64,000 bases of DNA from Carnegiea gigantea (lineage: Eukaryota; Streptophyta; Magnoliopsida; Caryophyllales; Cactaceae): NCBI GenBank assembly GCA_029747015.1, contig JAKOGI010001581.1:10001-74000 (forward strand). Reading direction: 5' to 3'. Below the pieces are notes generated by a model, which had not been told where the DNA came from, did not search any database, and was given only the letters and a program-made list of their open reading frames with translations. The position numbers and the translations under genes were made by a program. This document shows, piece by piece, positions 46,273 through 58,181 of the stretch; positions within the stretch are counted from its first letter, which is position 1, and each line of letters starts with the position of its first letter.

Positions 46273-46644
46273 ATAAAAGAGAAATCTTTTCTCAAAACTT
46301 TGTGTCTATGATTATGTTATTACAACTTTGATCAAAGAGAAAGTACTATCAAGGAGAAGGAGAAGGTCTGAACGAGTAGGTAAGTCTCGCGTCAGGGTGG
46401 AGTAAGACAAGCGTGAAGGAGTAAGATAGATTCAACTCTTGAAAGTATAATTTCTTTGATTCAATCTTGTTTTAATAGGATTATATGATATTAAGTTGAA
46501 AGCTTCATTTGATAATCTAGTATCTGAGTATCATTGATAAAATTTGATAGATCTCTTTGTGTGAATCACCTAATTAATCACCTAATTGATTAAACAAATG
46601 GTTTTACCCCTTTTTCTATAAAAACTACTCGACTCCCCTATAAA

Positions 46645-46656
46645 TGGTATCAGAGT
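46645..46656 (+). promoter_or_regulatory. tRNA-Met primer-binding site, right arm
   Basis: TGGTATCAGAGT, 11 of 12 bases of the initiator tRNA-Met site; the last base is changed relative to the left arm. Confidence 0.88.
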
Positions 46657-46703
46657 CTAAACCTTGAACAAAGTAATTAAAACTATAGTTTCACTCTAAA
46701 ATA

Positions 46704-47087
46704 ATGGATTTATTTAAAAACAGATTACAATCTAATTCTAAACTAGACAGAGAAGGTAACTATGTAACTGGACAAAGTTTTAATATACCAGAACTAAAAT
46801 ACTATATTTAAGAAAGAACATGGGACTATTTAAGATCTTTTCGTATAACCCCCAGAAGTCTTAGGTAAAATTTGTTAAACCACTATAAAAATAGGTTAAA
46901 TTATTTATCAATCATATCCGAACGAGTTCATCCTATAACAATAACTTTATTAAAAGATAATATTGTTCTGCTAGAAAAAACTTTTGAATATACTGTATGG
47001 TATCGACCAAACATGAACATGAACATGAACATGAACATGAACATCAGCACCGCTCAAATAACATACAACACTGATGAAGAAGAATAG
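46704..47087 (+). pseudogene. Caulimovirid small ORF 1, right arm, with hexanucleotide expansion
   Basis: About 127 codons with two internal stops. Near the end a run of five ATGAAC units (about 47013-47042) codes for alternating Met-Asn; the left arm has only one or two such units at the same place. Function unknown. Confidence 0.6.
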
Positions 47088-48342
47088 TTAGAACTAACAC
47101 CTTAAAGAAATTTGCAAAATAATTTCAGCTTCACGGGACAATTGAGGAAAGTTGGCACAAAAAGACAAAACGAGTCACATCAACACGAAAACTGCCCGAA
47201 ACACCGATCCGAATTGACACCTATAAAGTCAATGACAAAGAAACCAATATGAATGGAGGACAGAGTAAGCCAAGTCTATTGCAAAAAGACATTGTAAAAT
47301 AGGGGTAAAATTGTCAGTTTAAAAAATCGGTATTGAATTAGTTTTCATTTATTTATTAAGCAGAATTAATACTCTTTAGCCATTACTCTTAGGGCTCATC
47401 CAATGGTGTGCTCATGCGAGGAGAGAAGCTGATGTGCGGCGTGAAACACCTCGGGACAATGCAGCAATAGACTCAGGCTCACGCTGTGCATAAATTTTTT
47501 TGGGCGTTTAGCGCCCTGAAACAACGTCATTTTGGGGTGCTGACCACCCTTTTTTTGACTTCTTGTCTGGGCCCAAAAAAGGAAAAAGACAGAGTTAACA
47601 TTTGGGATTTTTAAATGTTGGGTCTGTGGGTTTGAATGTTGGGCTGTGTTTTGGGCAGAGAGACAACGTCCCTTTGTCTTTTTTTGGGGTAAAATTTGCC
47701 TACAAATTTCCAAAATTGTTTCACAAAATTCACACCTACAATTTTATCTCATCATCTTTCCAAAATTTGTATAATGTTCTCTGTCGTGAGGCATTTTAGC
47801 AACAAAGAAGTGAAGAAATTAGTAAGAATTTATATATTCAATTGTTTTAAATTCTTTATTTTGTACATTAAAATTGATAATTTTGGTTTCTAACATTGTT
47901 GTTGTTTGTATTTGTAGAGAAGTTTGAGTTGCTCTTTTTAATCAACAAACAAGTGAAGAAAATTGTAAGTTGCAATTTAATTTTTAATGTGTTGGAAAAT
48001 ATTATTATGTGGTAGTTGATATGCTAAATGTTAAAAAGATTATATTTTATTAATATAGTAGCAATGAGATAATCAATATAGTGGATAGAATAATTTGAAA
48101 TGATTAAATGTTATTTGTGTAAGTATGAGATAATTAAATTTTGATTGTATGTTGTGATTATATGTTATTAACTTAGTAATATGATTAAATGTTTTAGGAA
48201 ACACTATGATAATAATGTTAATAAATACATGGTAATATGATTACTAAAATATTTTTGGGCATGTTAATGAAGTTAGGATAATTCAATTGGTAGTTGTTGA
48301 AATGAATGTATTTGTAGAATATGTTTGAAATAATTGCGAGAA

Positions 48343-48912
48343 TAGGGATGACAATGGGGCGGGTACGGGGCGGGTTGAGCTGTATCCTTACCCATACCCA
48401 TTTTCAAAAATCGGACCCATACCCCTACCCATACCCATCGGGTAATAAAAAATAAAACTCATACCCATACCCATCGGGTTTTGCGGTTTTGTGGGTTTTA
48501 TTTGGGTTCACATAGAAAATAAAAATTAATACCCATATGAAATCCATATCTAAGTATGATATATGTTTTTGTCATTATAATATTGCAAGGTTGTGATATT
48601 TTGGGAATATATTATTTAGAAATATGAAATCAAATACATTATTGACTAATTTTTTTGTAGAACGGTTTGGATGGGACTTAAATAGGAAAATATAAATCAA
48701 AAATATTTTTTTTCTTATGATAAAAATGGGTACGAATAGGGCACGGGTATGGAGTGAGTGAGGGCTATACCCATACCCGTACCCATACTCACACCCGTTT
48801 TTTAAGTACCCGCCCCATACCCATTTAAAACCCATTTTCACCATCCATTTGGGTTTTAAATGGGTCGGATTTTGCGGATTTTAAATGGGTACAGGTTTTA
48901 TTGCCATCCCTA
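48343..48912. mobile_element. MITE family D, copy nested in the Harbinger element
   Basis: TAGGGATGACAAT and ATTGCCATCCCTA are inverted ends. The interior aligns along its length with 23332-23885. CATACCCATACCC repeats lie near both ends. Confidence 0.78.
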
Positions 48913-49059
48913 TATGAAAATATGTTTGTAAATATAGTTGGTAGAATAGTTGTTAAAATGAATATTATAAGGTGGTAGAATATTTTTAGGCATGTTGAAG
49001 AAATTATGCATATTATAATGTTACGAAAATGAATATGATAATGACTATGATAATTAAAA

Positions 49060-49860
49060 TTAATATGTCACTTCATAAAATGAATGTAGTCCTTTTTTAG
49101 TATATATTACTAAAATGAATATGTTAATGGCTATGATAATTAAAATTAGTATGTTACTTGAAAAAAATGAATGGTTTTCTTTTTTAGTATATGTTAGTAA
49201 AATGAATATGTTAATGAATATAATAACTAAAATGAGTATGTTACTTCATAAAATGAATATATTTATTTTTTATTATATGTTCTGATTATATGTTATTAAC
49301 TTAGCTATATGATTATATGTTTTAGGAAACACTATGAGAATAAAGTTTAAATATTACATGTCATATGATTACGAAAATATTTTGCGGTATGTTAATGAAG
49401 TTAGGGTAATTAAATTGGTAGTTGTTGAAATGAATATGTTTGTAGAATATGAAAAAGATAATTAAGAACATATGTTTATAAATGTAGTTGGTTGAATAGT
49501 TATTACAATGAATATTATAGGATGGTTAAAATTAAGAACATATGTTATAAATGTAGTTGGTTAAAATTAAGAACATACGTTATAAATGTAGTTGGTTAAA
49601 ATTAATATGTTAGTTTAAAAAAGGAAATGTTTTCTTTGTTAGTATATATGTTAGTAAAAGGAATATGTTAATGACTGCGATAACTAAAATTAATATGCTA
49701 CTTAATAAAATAAATGGTTTTCTTTTTTAGTATATGTTAGTAAAATGAATATGTTAATGACTATGATAACTAAAAAAAGTATGCCACTTCATAAAGTGAA
49801 TAGTTTACTTTTTTATTATATGTTAGTAAAGTGAATATATTAGACTACGATAACTAAAAT
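49060..49860 (+). repeat. Imperfect tandem repeats of about 87 bases
   Basis: Units of the form ATGTTACTTCATAAAATGAATGG...TTTTTTAGTATATGTTAGTAAAATGAATATGTTAATGACTATGATAACTAAAATTA recur at about 49065, 49150 and 49238 and again at about 49690 and 49780. Non-coding part of the Harbinger element. Confidence 0.7.
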
Positions 49861-50007
49861 ATGTAAGATTTGGTTGATGAAATTTAATTTGAATACGCTA
49901 ATATGTTCATATGATTATATGTAATGTCATGACCTTCAATTACTATAACTCACTAATATAATAATATGGTTAATTGTAAATTTGTAAATGGTAATTTCAT
50001 CTGAAAT

Positions 50008-51180
50008 ATGGACTATAATACTCCTCCAACCATTATGAGCTTACTTGAGTGTGACAATTCATCCCAAACTAGGGGGAAGAGTGCTACGCCAATTCCCGCA
50101 CACAATCCCCATGTGTTTTACCCCCCATATCCACCACAAAACTACCACCATTATTCGCATCATTCATATTACCTACCCCAACTTTGCTCGAGGATTCCGT
50201 GTGGTTCAAGTCAGAATCCTCGACCATATCCTCCCCATATTACCCCCCGACACATAACGAACCTTTTAATGTGCACGGGACTGAATACCAGTACTACCCT
50301 CTTTACTATCCTCCACCACCTCCTCATTCAAATTACCTTTTTGCGGAGAGCAACTCCACCCCCTCAGCCACACCAATGGGATCACTAGTCGGGCTGGGGC
50401 AGTCTGAGACAAACATTGAGGTAAGTACTGATGAGGGGGCATGGAGGAAGTAATGGCAGGTACTATTTGGTGGTGCAAAAAAAGTGCACAGTTGTCGAAG
50501 ATCAACGGCTAATATAGGCATGGTTAATGTAGGTACAGATTCTATTGTCGAGGCTGATCAAAAAAAGTGTAGCTTCTGGAATAGAGTAGCCTCAACTTTG
50601 AACGAGCACCGTCCACAAGGGGCATCGACACGTACTTTAAAGACATGTAACAGCCGATGGCTTCGATGTGCCCCAATCATCAACAAATGGACAAGTATTA
50701 TGTTAGAAGTGGAACATAATAATCACAGTGGGTGGAATGATGATAAGATTCTGCAAGAGCCCACAAATTGTAAACCGAGTGTACTGGGAAGAAGTTTGAG
50801 TTAGAGTATTGGTATGAGATACTCAAGGACCAACCGAAATAGAGGGCGATATGTGATCCACCTAAGTCAGGGTCAGGATTGTCGAAAAGGTCTAGCCCCG
50901 ACACTGAAGAGGTAGGAGATGAAGGTGCCAGTGGGAGTGAAAGACCCAAGGGATGGACAGCCGCGAAGAAAAAGCTGAAAGGAAAAGCGAACAACACTGT
51001 CGTTGATCTAGTCACAACTGAGCTGAAGAAGTTAAAGAGTGCCAACACTGAGATGAATAAATATTCAAAGATTTCATCATCATAACAAAATAAGAAAAAG
51101 CTCAGAAGATGATGATGAGGGAACAAAAGCTGAGAAGAGAGGAGGATAGAATAATGATGATGGACACCTCAACAATGACT
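50008..51180 (+). pseudogene. Harbinger ORF1, Myb/SANT-like DNA-binding protein, broken
   Basis: The N-terminus is Pro/Tyr/His-rich and open from 50008. After a frame change the trihelix-like part at about 50540-50760 contains SFWNRVASTLNEHRP, RTLKTCNSRWLRC and EVEHNNHSGWNDDKIL, the pattern of the Myb/SANT-like protein that accompanies plant Harbinger transposases. A further frame change leads at 50879 to a SKRSSPDTEEVGDEG linker and the RPKGWTAAKKKLKGKANN segment typical of NAM-associated C-terminal domains. ORF1 proteins bind the transposon ends and assist nuclear import of the transposase. Frameshifts and stops make it non-functional. Confidence 0.8.
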
Positions 51181-51689
51181 CCTAAATAAGCAGCTTACTA
51201 TGAGCAAAGGAAAGAAGAAATAATGCAAGGAGAGTAGGGCACTCATCATCAACTCAGTAATATGTCTTTCCTTCCCCCTAATTATATAGATTACAAGACT
51301 ATATCATATTATGTTGTAATAGCTTACTACATCACTTTTGTTTTCCATGTGTTGTATTAGACATGAGTTTGGTATAATCATGCTATGATTTGAACTTATG
51401 AAAATGGCATGTCTATTATTGTTTAATAAAATGATTGCTCTTCTGTACATTACCATATAATCATTATTATATTACGGTCATTTGTAATAGATACTTTTAA
51501 TGTGGAACCGCTACCTAATGAGGAAGAATCATCACCCTCCTCATCTTCATCAGATGATGAAGTCATGATCCCCGTCATGGGGGCTTATCTCTAACATCAA
51601 CAATGACTGCAACATCAAATGATGTTCCTTCTACAACTTAGGCAAGCAATAACAAAGATGATGCTATCAACATCTACGCCTCGGATGAA

Positions 51690-52427
51690 GAAGAGATGTA
51701 TTAAGCGAGATGGAGAAGCTGCCCACAATCGCTTATACTAAGACTACTTTGCCGAAGATTCATTGTATAACGAACATCATTTTCGACGTAGATTCAGAAT
51801 GCAGAGGCACTTATTTCTCCGCATTGTGGAAGCACTCGGCAATCATTTAGAGTACTTTTAGGTGAGGCACAATGTGGCCAGAAAGAGTGGGTTGTCACCA
51901 TTAACCAAGTGTACCGCAGCCATATGAATGCTTGCCTATGGTGTAGTGGCTGATTGCGTTAATGAGTACTTGAAGATTGGTGCAAGCACCGCAATAGAAT
52001 GCTTGAAAAAGTTCGCCTTATGTGTCGTAGGTTTTTGGGGAGGAGTACTTAAGAAAACCGAATCAAGCTGATGTTGATCGTTTACTCCAAGTTGCTGAAG
52101 CCCGTAACTTTCCTAGTATGCTAGAAAGCATATACTACATGCAATAGGAGTAAAAAATTATCCAACAGCTTGGAGGGCATCATTTCAAAAGCAAATTTAC
52201 AAGGTACCAATAATCATTCTTGAAGCCGTTGCATCATACGACCTTTGGATATGGCATGCATTCTTCAGAATGCCTGGAAGTCTCAATGACATCAACGTCC
52301 TAGACCGCTCACCGGTTTTTCCAAGTGCTGTACGAGGATTGGGCTCCTAAGTGTGAGTATGTCATCAACGACCATCATTACAACTTAGGGTATGATCTTT
52401 CAGATGGAATTTATCTAAAATGGGCGA
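51690..52427 (+). pseudogene. Harbinger transposase (DDE_Tnp_4/ALP1-like), 5' part
   Basis: Translates in pieces to the N-terminal and central transposase: YFAEDSLYNEHHFRRRFRM, LSPLTKCTAA, NEYLKIGASTA and ILEAVASYDLWIWHAFF. The second catalytic aspartate lies in NDINVLDRSPVF. The first, expected in an IDC-MHW motif, has been lost (the codons near 52115 read SIYYM). Frameshifts and stops abound. The coding sequence stops abruptly at AAATGGGCGA, where the LTR retrotransposon has inserted. Confidence 0.88.
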
Positions 52428-55400
52428 CGTTAGCTTCCTTAAGCTTACAATGAATTTTATGAATATGTTTTGTTGAAAGACAAAAAGGAGTACTTGATCC
52501 ATTGGTATGTTTATTATATTATATTTGGACCTACATTAGTATTTCTATTATTTAAATATGTTATAATTATAAGTAGATATTGACATAATTGATTTTATTG
52601 TGTGACAATATCTTTGAGATAGTTTAATATTCAAATTTGAATATGTGATCCTCATGATATCATATATATATTAAAAGTTGGATTAAACTCATGTATGAGC
52701 AACATGTGGGATGCCACATAGGATGCCATCTAAGGTGTCACTTGGGATAAGAATGCCATGTAGGGTAGCAACATAAAAGACTTCTATCATATAATTAAGA
52801 TGGATGTAGGTTACCAATGCAATTTTAATTCAATTTAATGTTAACTCTTCTCATATGTTATGACTAATTAGTAATTAAATTTTGTCTTAAAAAACTTAAA
52901 TATAGACCAAAGAAATGATTTTGATGTTATCCAAGAAAAAAATTAAAGTGTGTTAGACATTATTCTTGAGGTAAATATATATTGGACATGTAAATCTAAA
53001 TATATTTATTTTTATGTATTTATTTTTAAGTATATATATCATGAATTGACACTTGAATGCTGATCGGGCTGCTTATTTCGTATATGGCAAAGCTTGATTA
53101 CTTAAGCGCGTCACATAATTAGATTTAGATACTATGAAATACAATAAGAGCTTAATGTGATTGTGTGTTTCGCTTACGACTACTTTAAGTTGGTACAATA
53201 TTTAATTTCTTTTCATATTTGTAACTTACGTTTATGATATTAAAAAAAATGTTTTAATGATTTATTCACTTTATATTTCACTTGAGATTATATTTTGCGC
53301 TCAAAATCATATAGTATAATTAGTTCATTTAGCAAATTTAAATTTTAATTTAATAGGTAAATTAATATATAAAAGTAGTTTGTCTACTTTTCCACACTAG
53401 ACTATAATTGACTTCATAAGTTAGTTGTACTCCCCCCTCCAGGAAAAAAAAAACGTTAAAAGTTTTCCTAAATTTAAATTGTACTAAAATTTCTTTATTT
53501 GTTACTAATCTCCCTTTCTTCTTTTTTTAATTTTTTAATTTTTCTTTGTTGGTTTTTTATAAATAATTATACACCAAAGAGATAAGACTAATGTCAAGAC
53601 CTATCTATCTTTTTGTTACTACAGTCAATAATTTTCCCATGTTTTGTTGATCATGAGAATAATTAATCAAATTTTATTTTTATTCAAATCATTGGTCAAA
53701 TAGTAGGAAGTACCATCATCACTATTAAATAATATTAAAGGTGTCGTTAAACTGTTGAAATAATCTACAATGGACATATTAAGCAAGCGCATGCATAATG
53801 AATATAATTAAACCAATAGGAATCTCTAGGGAAAAAACACACATCTTGTAATGATTATTAGTTTTAGTTGGCATGCATGCATGACCTTATGAATTTGACA
53901 TTTGATCTTAGATGTACTAACTAATCTTTTGCTAATTTACTCTTATTGGTAAGTTACCTTATTATTTCATTTGAATGTCCATCTTTAATAATATATAACC
54001 TTTTCTAAACTTCCTCATTATTTCATTTTAATGCTCACCTTTAATTATTATATTATATATTATTTTTGAAATTAATTACCTCATTATCTCGATAACTACT
54101 CATTTTACTCTAGAGTTTATCTTAATTTGCAATTCCTATAAATAGGAACTTAATTTTACAGTATCTCATCTAAGTTTGTGTTATCATTTGATCAAAAAGA
54201 AAATTTGTGTTCCCATATAATTCTTAGTTGTGGAATGATACAAAAATGAGTCTAATAAGCACTGGTTGGCTAAAATGGAAGAATCTGATTCTTTTCTCCG
54301 TCAATGTCAGAATGAAGGTTACAATTCTTAGAATTATTTTGCACTCAATTGAGACAAAGTGGTCATTCGTATTAAAAAGAAGGCAATTTTCTATTAATGT
54401 TCGCTAATGCAATGACTATAAATATAAGTCGAGGACTGTCACTGAAATGTGTAGGAGTTTATCTTCCAAAATCAGTATTAATTCATGGACAACTGAATTG
54501 TAGCATCATGGGTGACTTCACTAGAGGGTTTGAAATTTATTATTAGACATCACAATGAACACTATGAAGGATACACAAGAAATACTGTTTACAAAGAAGT
54601 GTTCAACAACTTACCAATGGTATGTATGCACCTAAAATAACTTCCCTACTACAAATTATCCAAAAAAAATAAATTAGCACTGTACATATTTTAGTGTTAG
54701 TAAACTCCTACAAAATATTAGTTCTAATTATGCAATGACCATGACATATTATGATTCTTAGAATTAAATATAATCAAATATTAAAATAATAACAATTAAT
54801 AAATTCCTCTAATATTGTGCAGGTACCTCAGGTAGATGAAATATACAAGAAGTCTATAATTAAAATCCCTCTCTGTAGGCAAGTACAAATCAATACAAAA
54901 GTATTATCTTATACTTTGTTACTCAATGTATAAGCATGTAAAACATCATTATATACATTTAACAACACATTGTTGATGACAAGTAGTTAGATACAAATAA
55001 AAAATCAAAACCTAACTTAATATAATATATGTTACTTTTGCAGATTGCGTACTATGAAAATGGAACTTGGCGACTGATAGACAGTGAAGACAACAAATCT
55101 CATGTGTTATTGAATATTTCATATTAGAACTACTTTTCACCCATCACATTTCACATTACCATATGATGCATTTTTTAAAATAAAGTCCAAGCTTAAGAAA
55201 TACAACATTAAATTACTGAAAATACTATGGTTTTTCGTTCTTTCCTCCTTTGCTCCCACCGTCAATATGGTTATTTTACAAAATAATTTTAAACTTAAGA
55301 AAATCAAGTAGCATCAAACCACATAATATCTTAAAATTAAAAAAAATAATTAAAAACTTCTTGACTAACATGATTTAAAAAGATACACTGCCCATCAAAA

Positions 55401-56387
55401 ATTCAAATACATATAATTAAGGTGACTTCATATGAAATAAAGTCATAAAAATATGCTACAATCAAGTATATAGAACTAAGTATAATATAACACTAACAAC
55501 AATATATACATCAAGATACCGATACTTATCAACTGAGAAGTGACAACCATCATGCAACGCTCGGGTACAAAACTAGTTATATTTTATAATTCAAGCTTGA
55601 TTATGATATTATGTGATAAGATATGTCATTTTATTAGGGATCTTCATTTGGTAAATATTTAACTTTCCTCAAACAAGGTTTCAAATACTTAATATTCTCC
55701 TTGATTATGGAAGAAGCTGCAAATCATATCAGGAAGATTCTCAATTAGCCAAAAATAGCTCTTGACCGTTGCCTGCTGAGATTGTGTGATGTTCAAGGAC
55801 CCTGAACTGCTGTTCAAGGCTTTGAACTGAAGCTGAATTTAAGGATGTGTCTAACGGCTAGCTTCCAAGGGTTCCATCAAGACTTTGCTATGAGTGTAGA
55901 AGTTGGTTGAAAGCTGAAGCACACAAATAGAGAGATCACAAGCAAAGAAGAAGAACGAGAGCTACACTTGCAAATCAAGAAGAGGAATTGGAGAAGAGTT
56001 TGAACTTACATTGACATATTTATTTTGTTCTCTACTAAAGAAGTGTATCTTATAATTGTTATCTTTCTTTATATTGGGTTGGATTGATTAGTTAGAGGGC
56101 CGACTACCCAAATACGGTTGGGGAGCAACGCGTACATTGGAACACCTATAGTTGTAGGGTCGACTAGTAGGTTATACGATTAGTAAATCATATGTAGTCG
56201 GCCGACCTAATAAAAGAAAGAGGTTTAAAATCCCATTGGCAATACTAGGCCTGGCTGAACCTCTATAAATTATGTGTTTTGTCCACATTTACATTTTCCG
56301 CATTTCTATTTCTATTATTTTGTGACTTTGATCATCACCTTATTTACTTCTCTCTCTGGTGATTTAACTAGCCAAACCGATCCAACA
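52428..56387 (+). repeat. 5' LTR, split by a Helitron
   Basis: Segments 52428-52659 and 55577-56387 align without a gap to the 3' LTR at 58182-59254, the junction being at ATGATA|TTATATTTTATAATTC. It ends CCAACA. Confidence 0.88.
52660..55576 (+). mobile_element. Non-autonomous Helitron inserted in the 5' LTR
   Basis: Starts TCATATATATATTAAAAG and ends CGGGTACAAAACTAG, the usual plant Helitron ends (5' TC, 3' CTAG). It sits between A and T of the LTR without target duplication; removing it restores the LTR sequence exactly. A CATGCAACGCTCGGG remnant is left of the usual hairpin of the form CCCGTGCAACGCACGGG. At 2.9 kb it lacks the Rep/helicase gene. I see no recognisable captured gene; short broken frames near 54200-54600 could be one, unproven. 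Confidence 0.85.
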
Positions 56388-56389
56388 AT

Positions 56390-56401
56390 TGGTATCAGAG
56401 C
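56390..56401 (+). promoter_or_regulatory. tRNA-Met primer-binding site of the Copia-type element
   Basis: TGGTATCAGAGC two bases after the LTR end CCAACA. Confidence 0.9.
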
Positions 56402-56426
56402 TAGTACTATTTTTTAAAGACTAGTT

Positions 56427-57032
56427 ATGATTTTGACTCTAATTGCCCTCCGCTTTTTAAAGGTACTAATTATTTTTTGTGGCAGGAAACAATGGAACGT
56501 TATATCAAGTACAAGGGGTCTCGATCTTTGGGAGATCACGGTCAAAGGTCCAATAGTTTTTAAGAAATCGAAAAATGAATATGCTGAAGATGATTACAAG
56601 TGGATATCCAAAAATTTTAAAGCTATAAATATTTTATATTGTGCTCTTACTGTTGATATTTATGAGTTTATCTCATATTATGATAGTGCCAAGAAAATGT
56701 GGGAGACTCTTCATAATTTATATGGTACTAATCAAAATGTGGTATTGAGCGTATTTGTGGTGCAGGATGAAATAATCATGGAAGGAAATGTTAAGCAAGT
56801 TGAGGATCACCAACTACATGAAGAGCAAGAACATGAAAATGATGATCCAATTCAACGGTTTATGCATAATGATGTCAAGCATGCCCAAATTAAGGAATTT
56901 CTTGAAAATGCTAAGAAAAATAATGATTCTAGTTATTCATCTATTCTCCAAAGAGGAAAGGATGAGGGAACATCCATAAATGAATTTTCAAATAATAGTT
57001 TTTCTCAAGCTGTCAGATTTCTTATGATTTAA
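56427..57032 (+). pseudogene. Copia-type gag (UBN2-like), frameshifted
   Basis: The start of the domain is in another frame (FKGTNYFLWQETMERYIKY at about 56450-56510); after an indel near 56515 the frame continues as LDLWEITVKGP, KWISKNFKAINILYCAL and AKKMWETLHNLYG, the pattern of the UBN2/Copia gag domain. The C-terminal part is Asp/Glu-rich and lacks a zinc knuckle. No pol follows; 57033-58167 holds only short broken frames. Confidence 0.8.
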
Positions 57033-58167
57033 ATACCATACCAAATTTTCAACCTTCAAAAATTCTTGATTGTGGTGTTAAATCAAGAAAATGTGCCAAG
57101 ATTGAGGAAAAGAAAAATTTTACCTCATTAATTTTTCTTACTTCTAACAATTTTGAATTCAGGAAGAAAAGGGCATCAAGATTTGGTTGAGTAACTTCAT
57201 TCCTAAAGAAATCAAAAAAGAATGCTTATGTTCGTGGAATATTATTGATTCTCATTTACGTACTAATAATGAATGTTCAATAGCATCTGATCCTCTTGAA
57301 AATTTAAGTGGACAAGGAAACATTGTAGCTTTACAAAGGCATATGGTAAGTCATGGTTTGCCAAATTTAAAAGTAAGGTAAGTTCGTTTGTTTTGTCATT
57401 GCTCAGATTTCAAGGCCCTGAAATACAGTCCAAGGCCTTGAACTGCAGGTGAAATCTGGGTATCTTTAATATGACCAATTCAAAGGCTGGAATTTTTATA
57501 TCAACATCTTCAATAGTGATAATTTTTGAATTTTTGCAAGACATAGGATGAGGTTACTTTGCATGATCTACTTTCTATTTGTATCATTTTGATTTCAAAT
57601 TTTTTGAATTTTAATTTGCTTGATTATCTTTGGAATATGAGCATGATTAATATTCCAATATATCTTATACTATTAGGACATGTTATTATGCACATATGAT
57701 CTCATTGCTTTTGTGCATAATTATTATGATCTCTAATACTTATATTGCTTGTTTCCAGAAGAGAAAAATTATATCACTTGATCATTTTTCAATAGCCTTG
57801 ATTTACTATTGATAGGGGGAGAATTTTGTTACTATATGTTAATCCCTTGTTACATCCTTATATTGCTTACGAGAATTTCAAGTCAATGAGCATTAGTGTA
57901 TGTAATTGATTTTGTTGTTAGTATTTAACCCCTTATATGTTTTTTATGAGTGTCATAGAGTAATGGAGAGCATCTCTATATGTCATTGATTTGTTAAGGG
58001 AGAGCTATATGTGTTTGTCATAATTTTTATGCTTCGATTTTTCTTTCTCCTCTTGTGCTACCTTTTGATGAAATACAAAAAGGGGGAGAAGTATTTGACA
58101 AAGCATTCATGGTGTAACATTTAAAACTGTATTAATGTGTTATTTTTATTGGGTTTTGTCTTTCATC

Positions 58168-58180
58168 AAAAAGGGGGAGA
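58168..58180 (+). other. Polypurine tract
   Basis: AAAAAGGGGGAGA immediately before the 3' LTR, the plus-strand primer site of the element. Confidence 0.85.
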
Positions 58181-58181
58181 T

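Larger units (their letters stand above)
31931..47234. mobile_element. Palindromic pair of endogenous caulimovirid genomes, head to head
   Basis: The left arm (31931-39496, viral sense on minus) and right arm (39655-47234, viral sense on plus) are inverted copies about 7.57 kb each, around an unpaired centre of about 158 bases. One block of about 210 bases aligned by hand has about 10 differences. Each arm holds a near-complete genome of the family Caulimoviridae, linearised at nearly the same point: small ORFs, coat protein, movement protein, protease, RT, RNase H, transactivator-like ORF, promoter region and tRNA-Met primer site. There is no integrase, as expected. The gene order with movement protein between coat protein and pol, and the size, fit solendovirus/cavemovirus-like viruses (inference). 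All long ORFs are broken. Confidence 0.92.
39655..47234 (+). repeat. Right arm of the pararetroviral palindrome
   Basis: Viral sense runs left to right from GAAATATTACC at about 39660 to GACACCTATAAAG. The sequence 39601-39654 does not match the left copy. Confidence 0.9.

Noticed and set aside
31931..47234. The viral arms as LTR retrotransposons
   Set aside because: There are no LTRs and no integrase, and movement protein and transactivator-like ORFs are present; this is caulimovirid.
50266..51126. Minus-strand frames of 62-142 codons opposite Harbinger ORF1
   Set aside because: Antisense shadows of the ORF1 remnant; no domain.
54200..54610. Possible captured gene fragment in the Helitron
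   Set aside because: Short broken frames suggested a transposase-like stretch, but no motif was firm enough to name.
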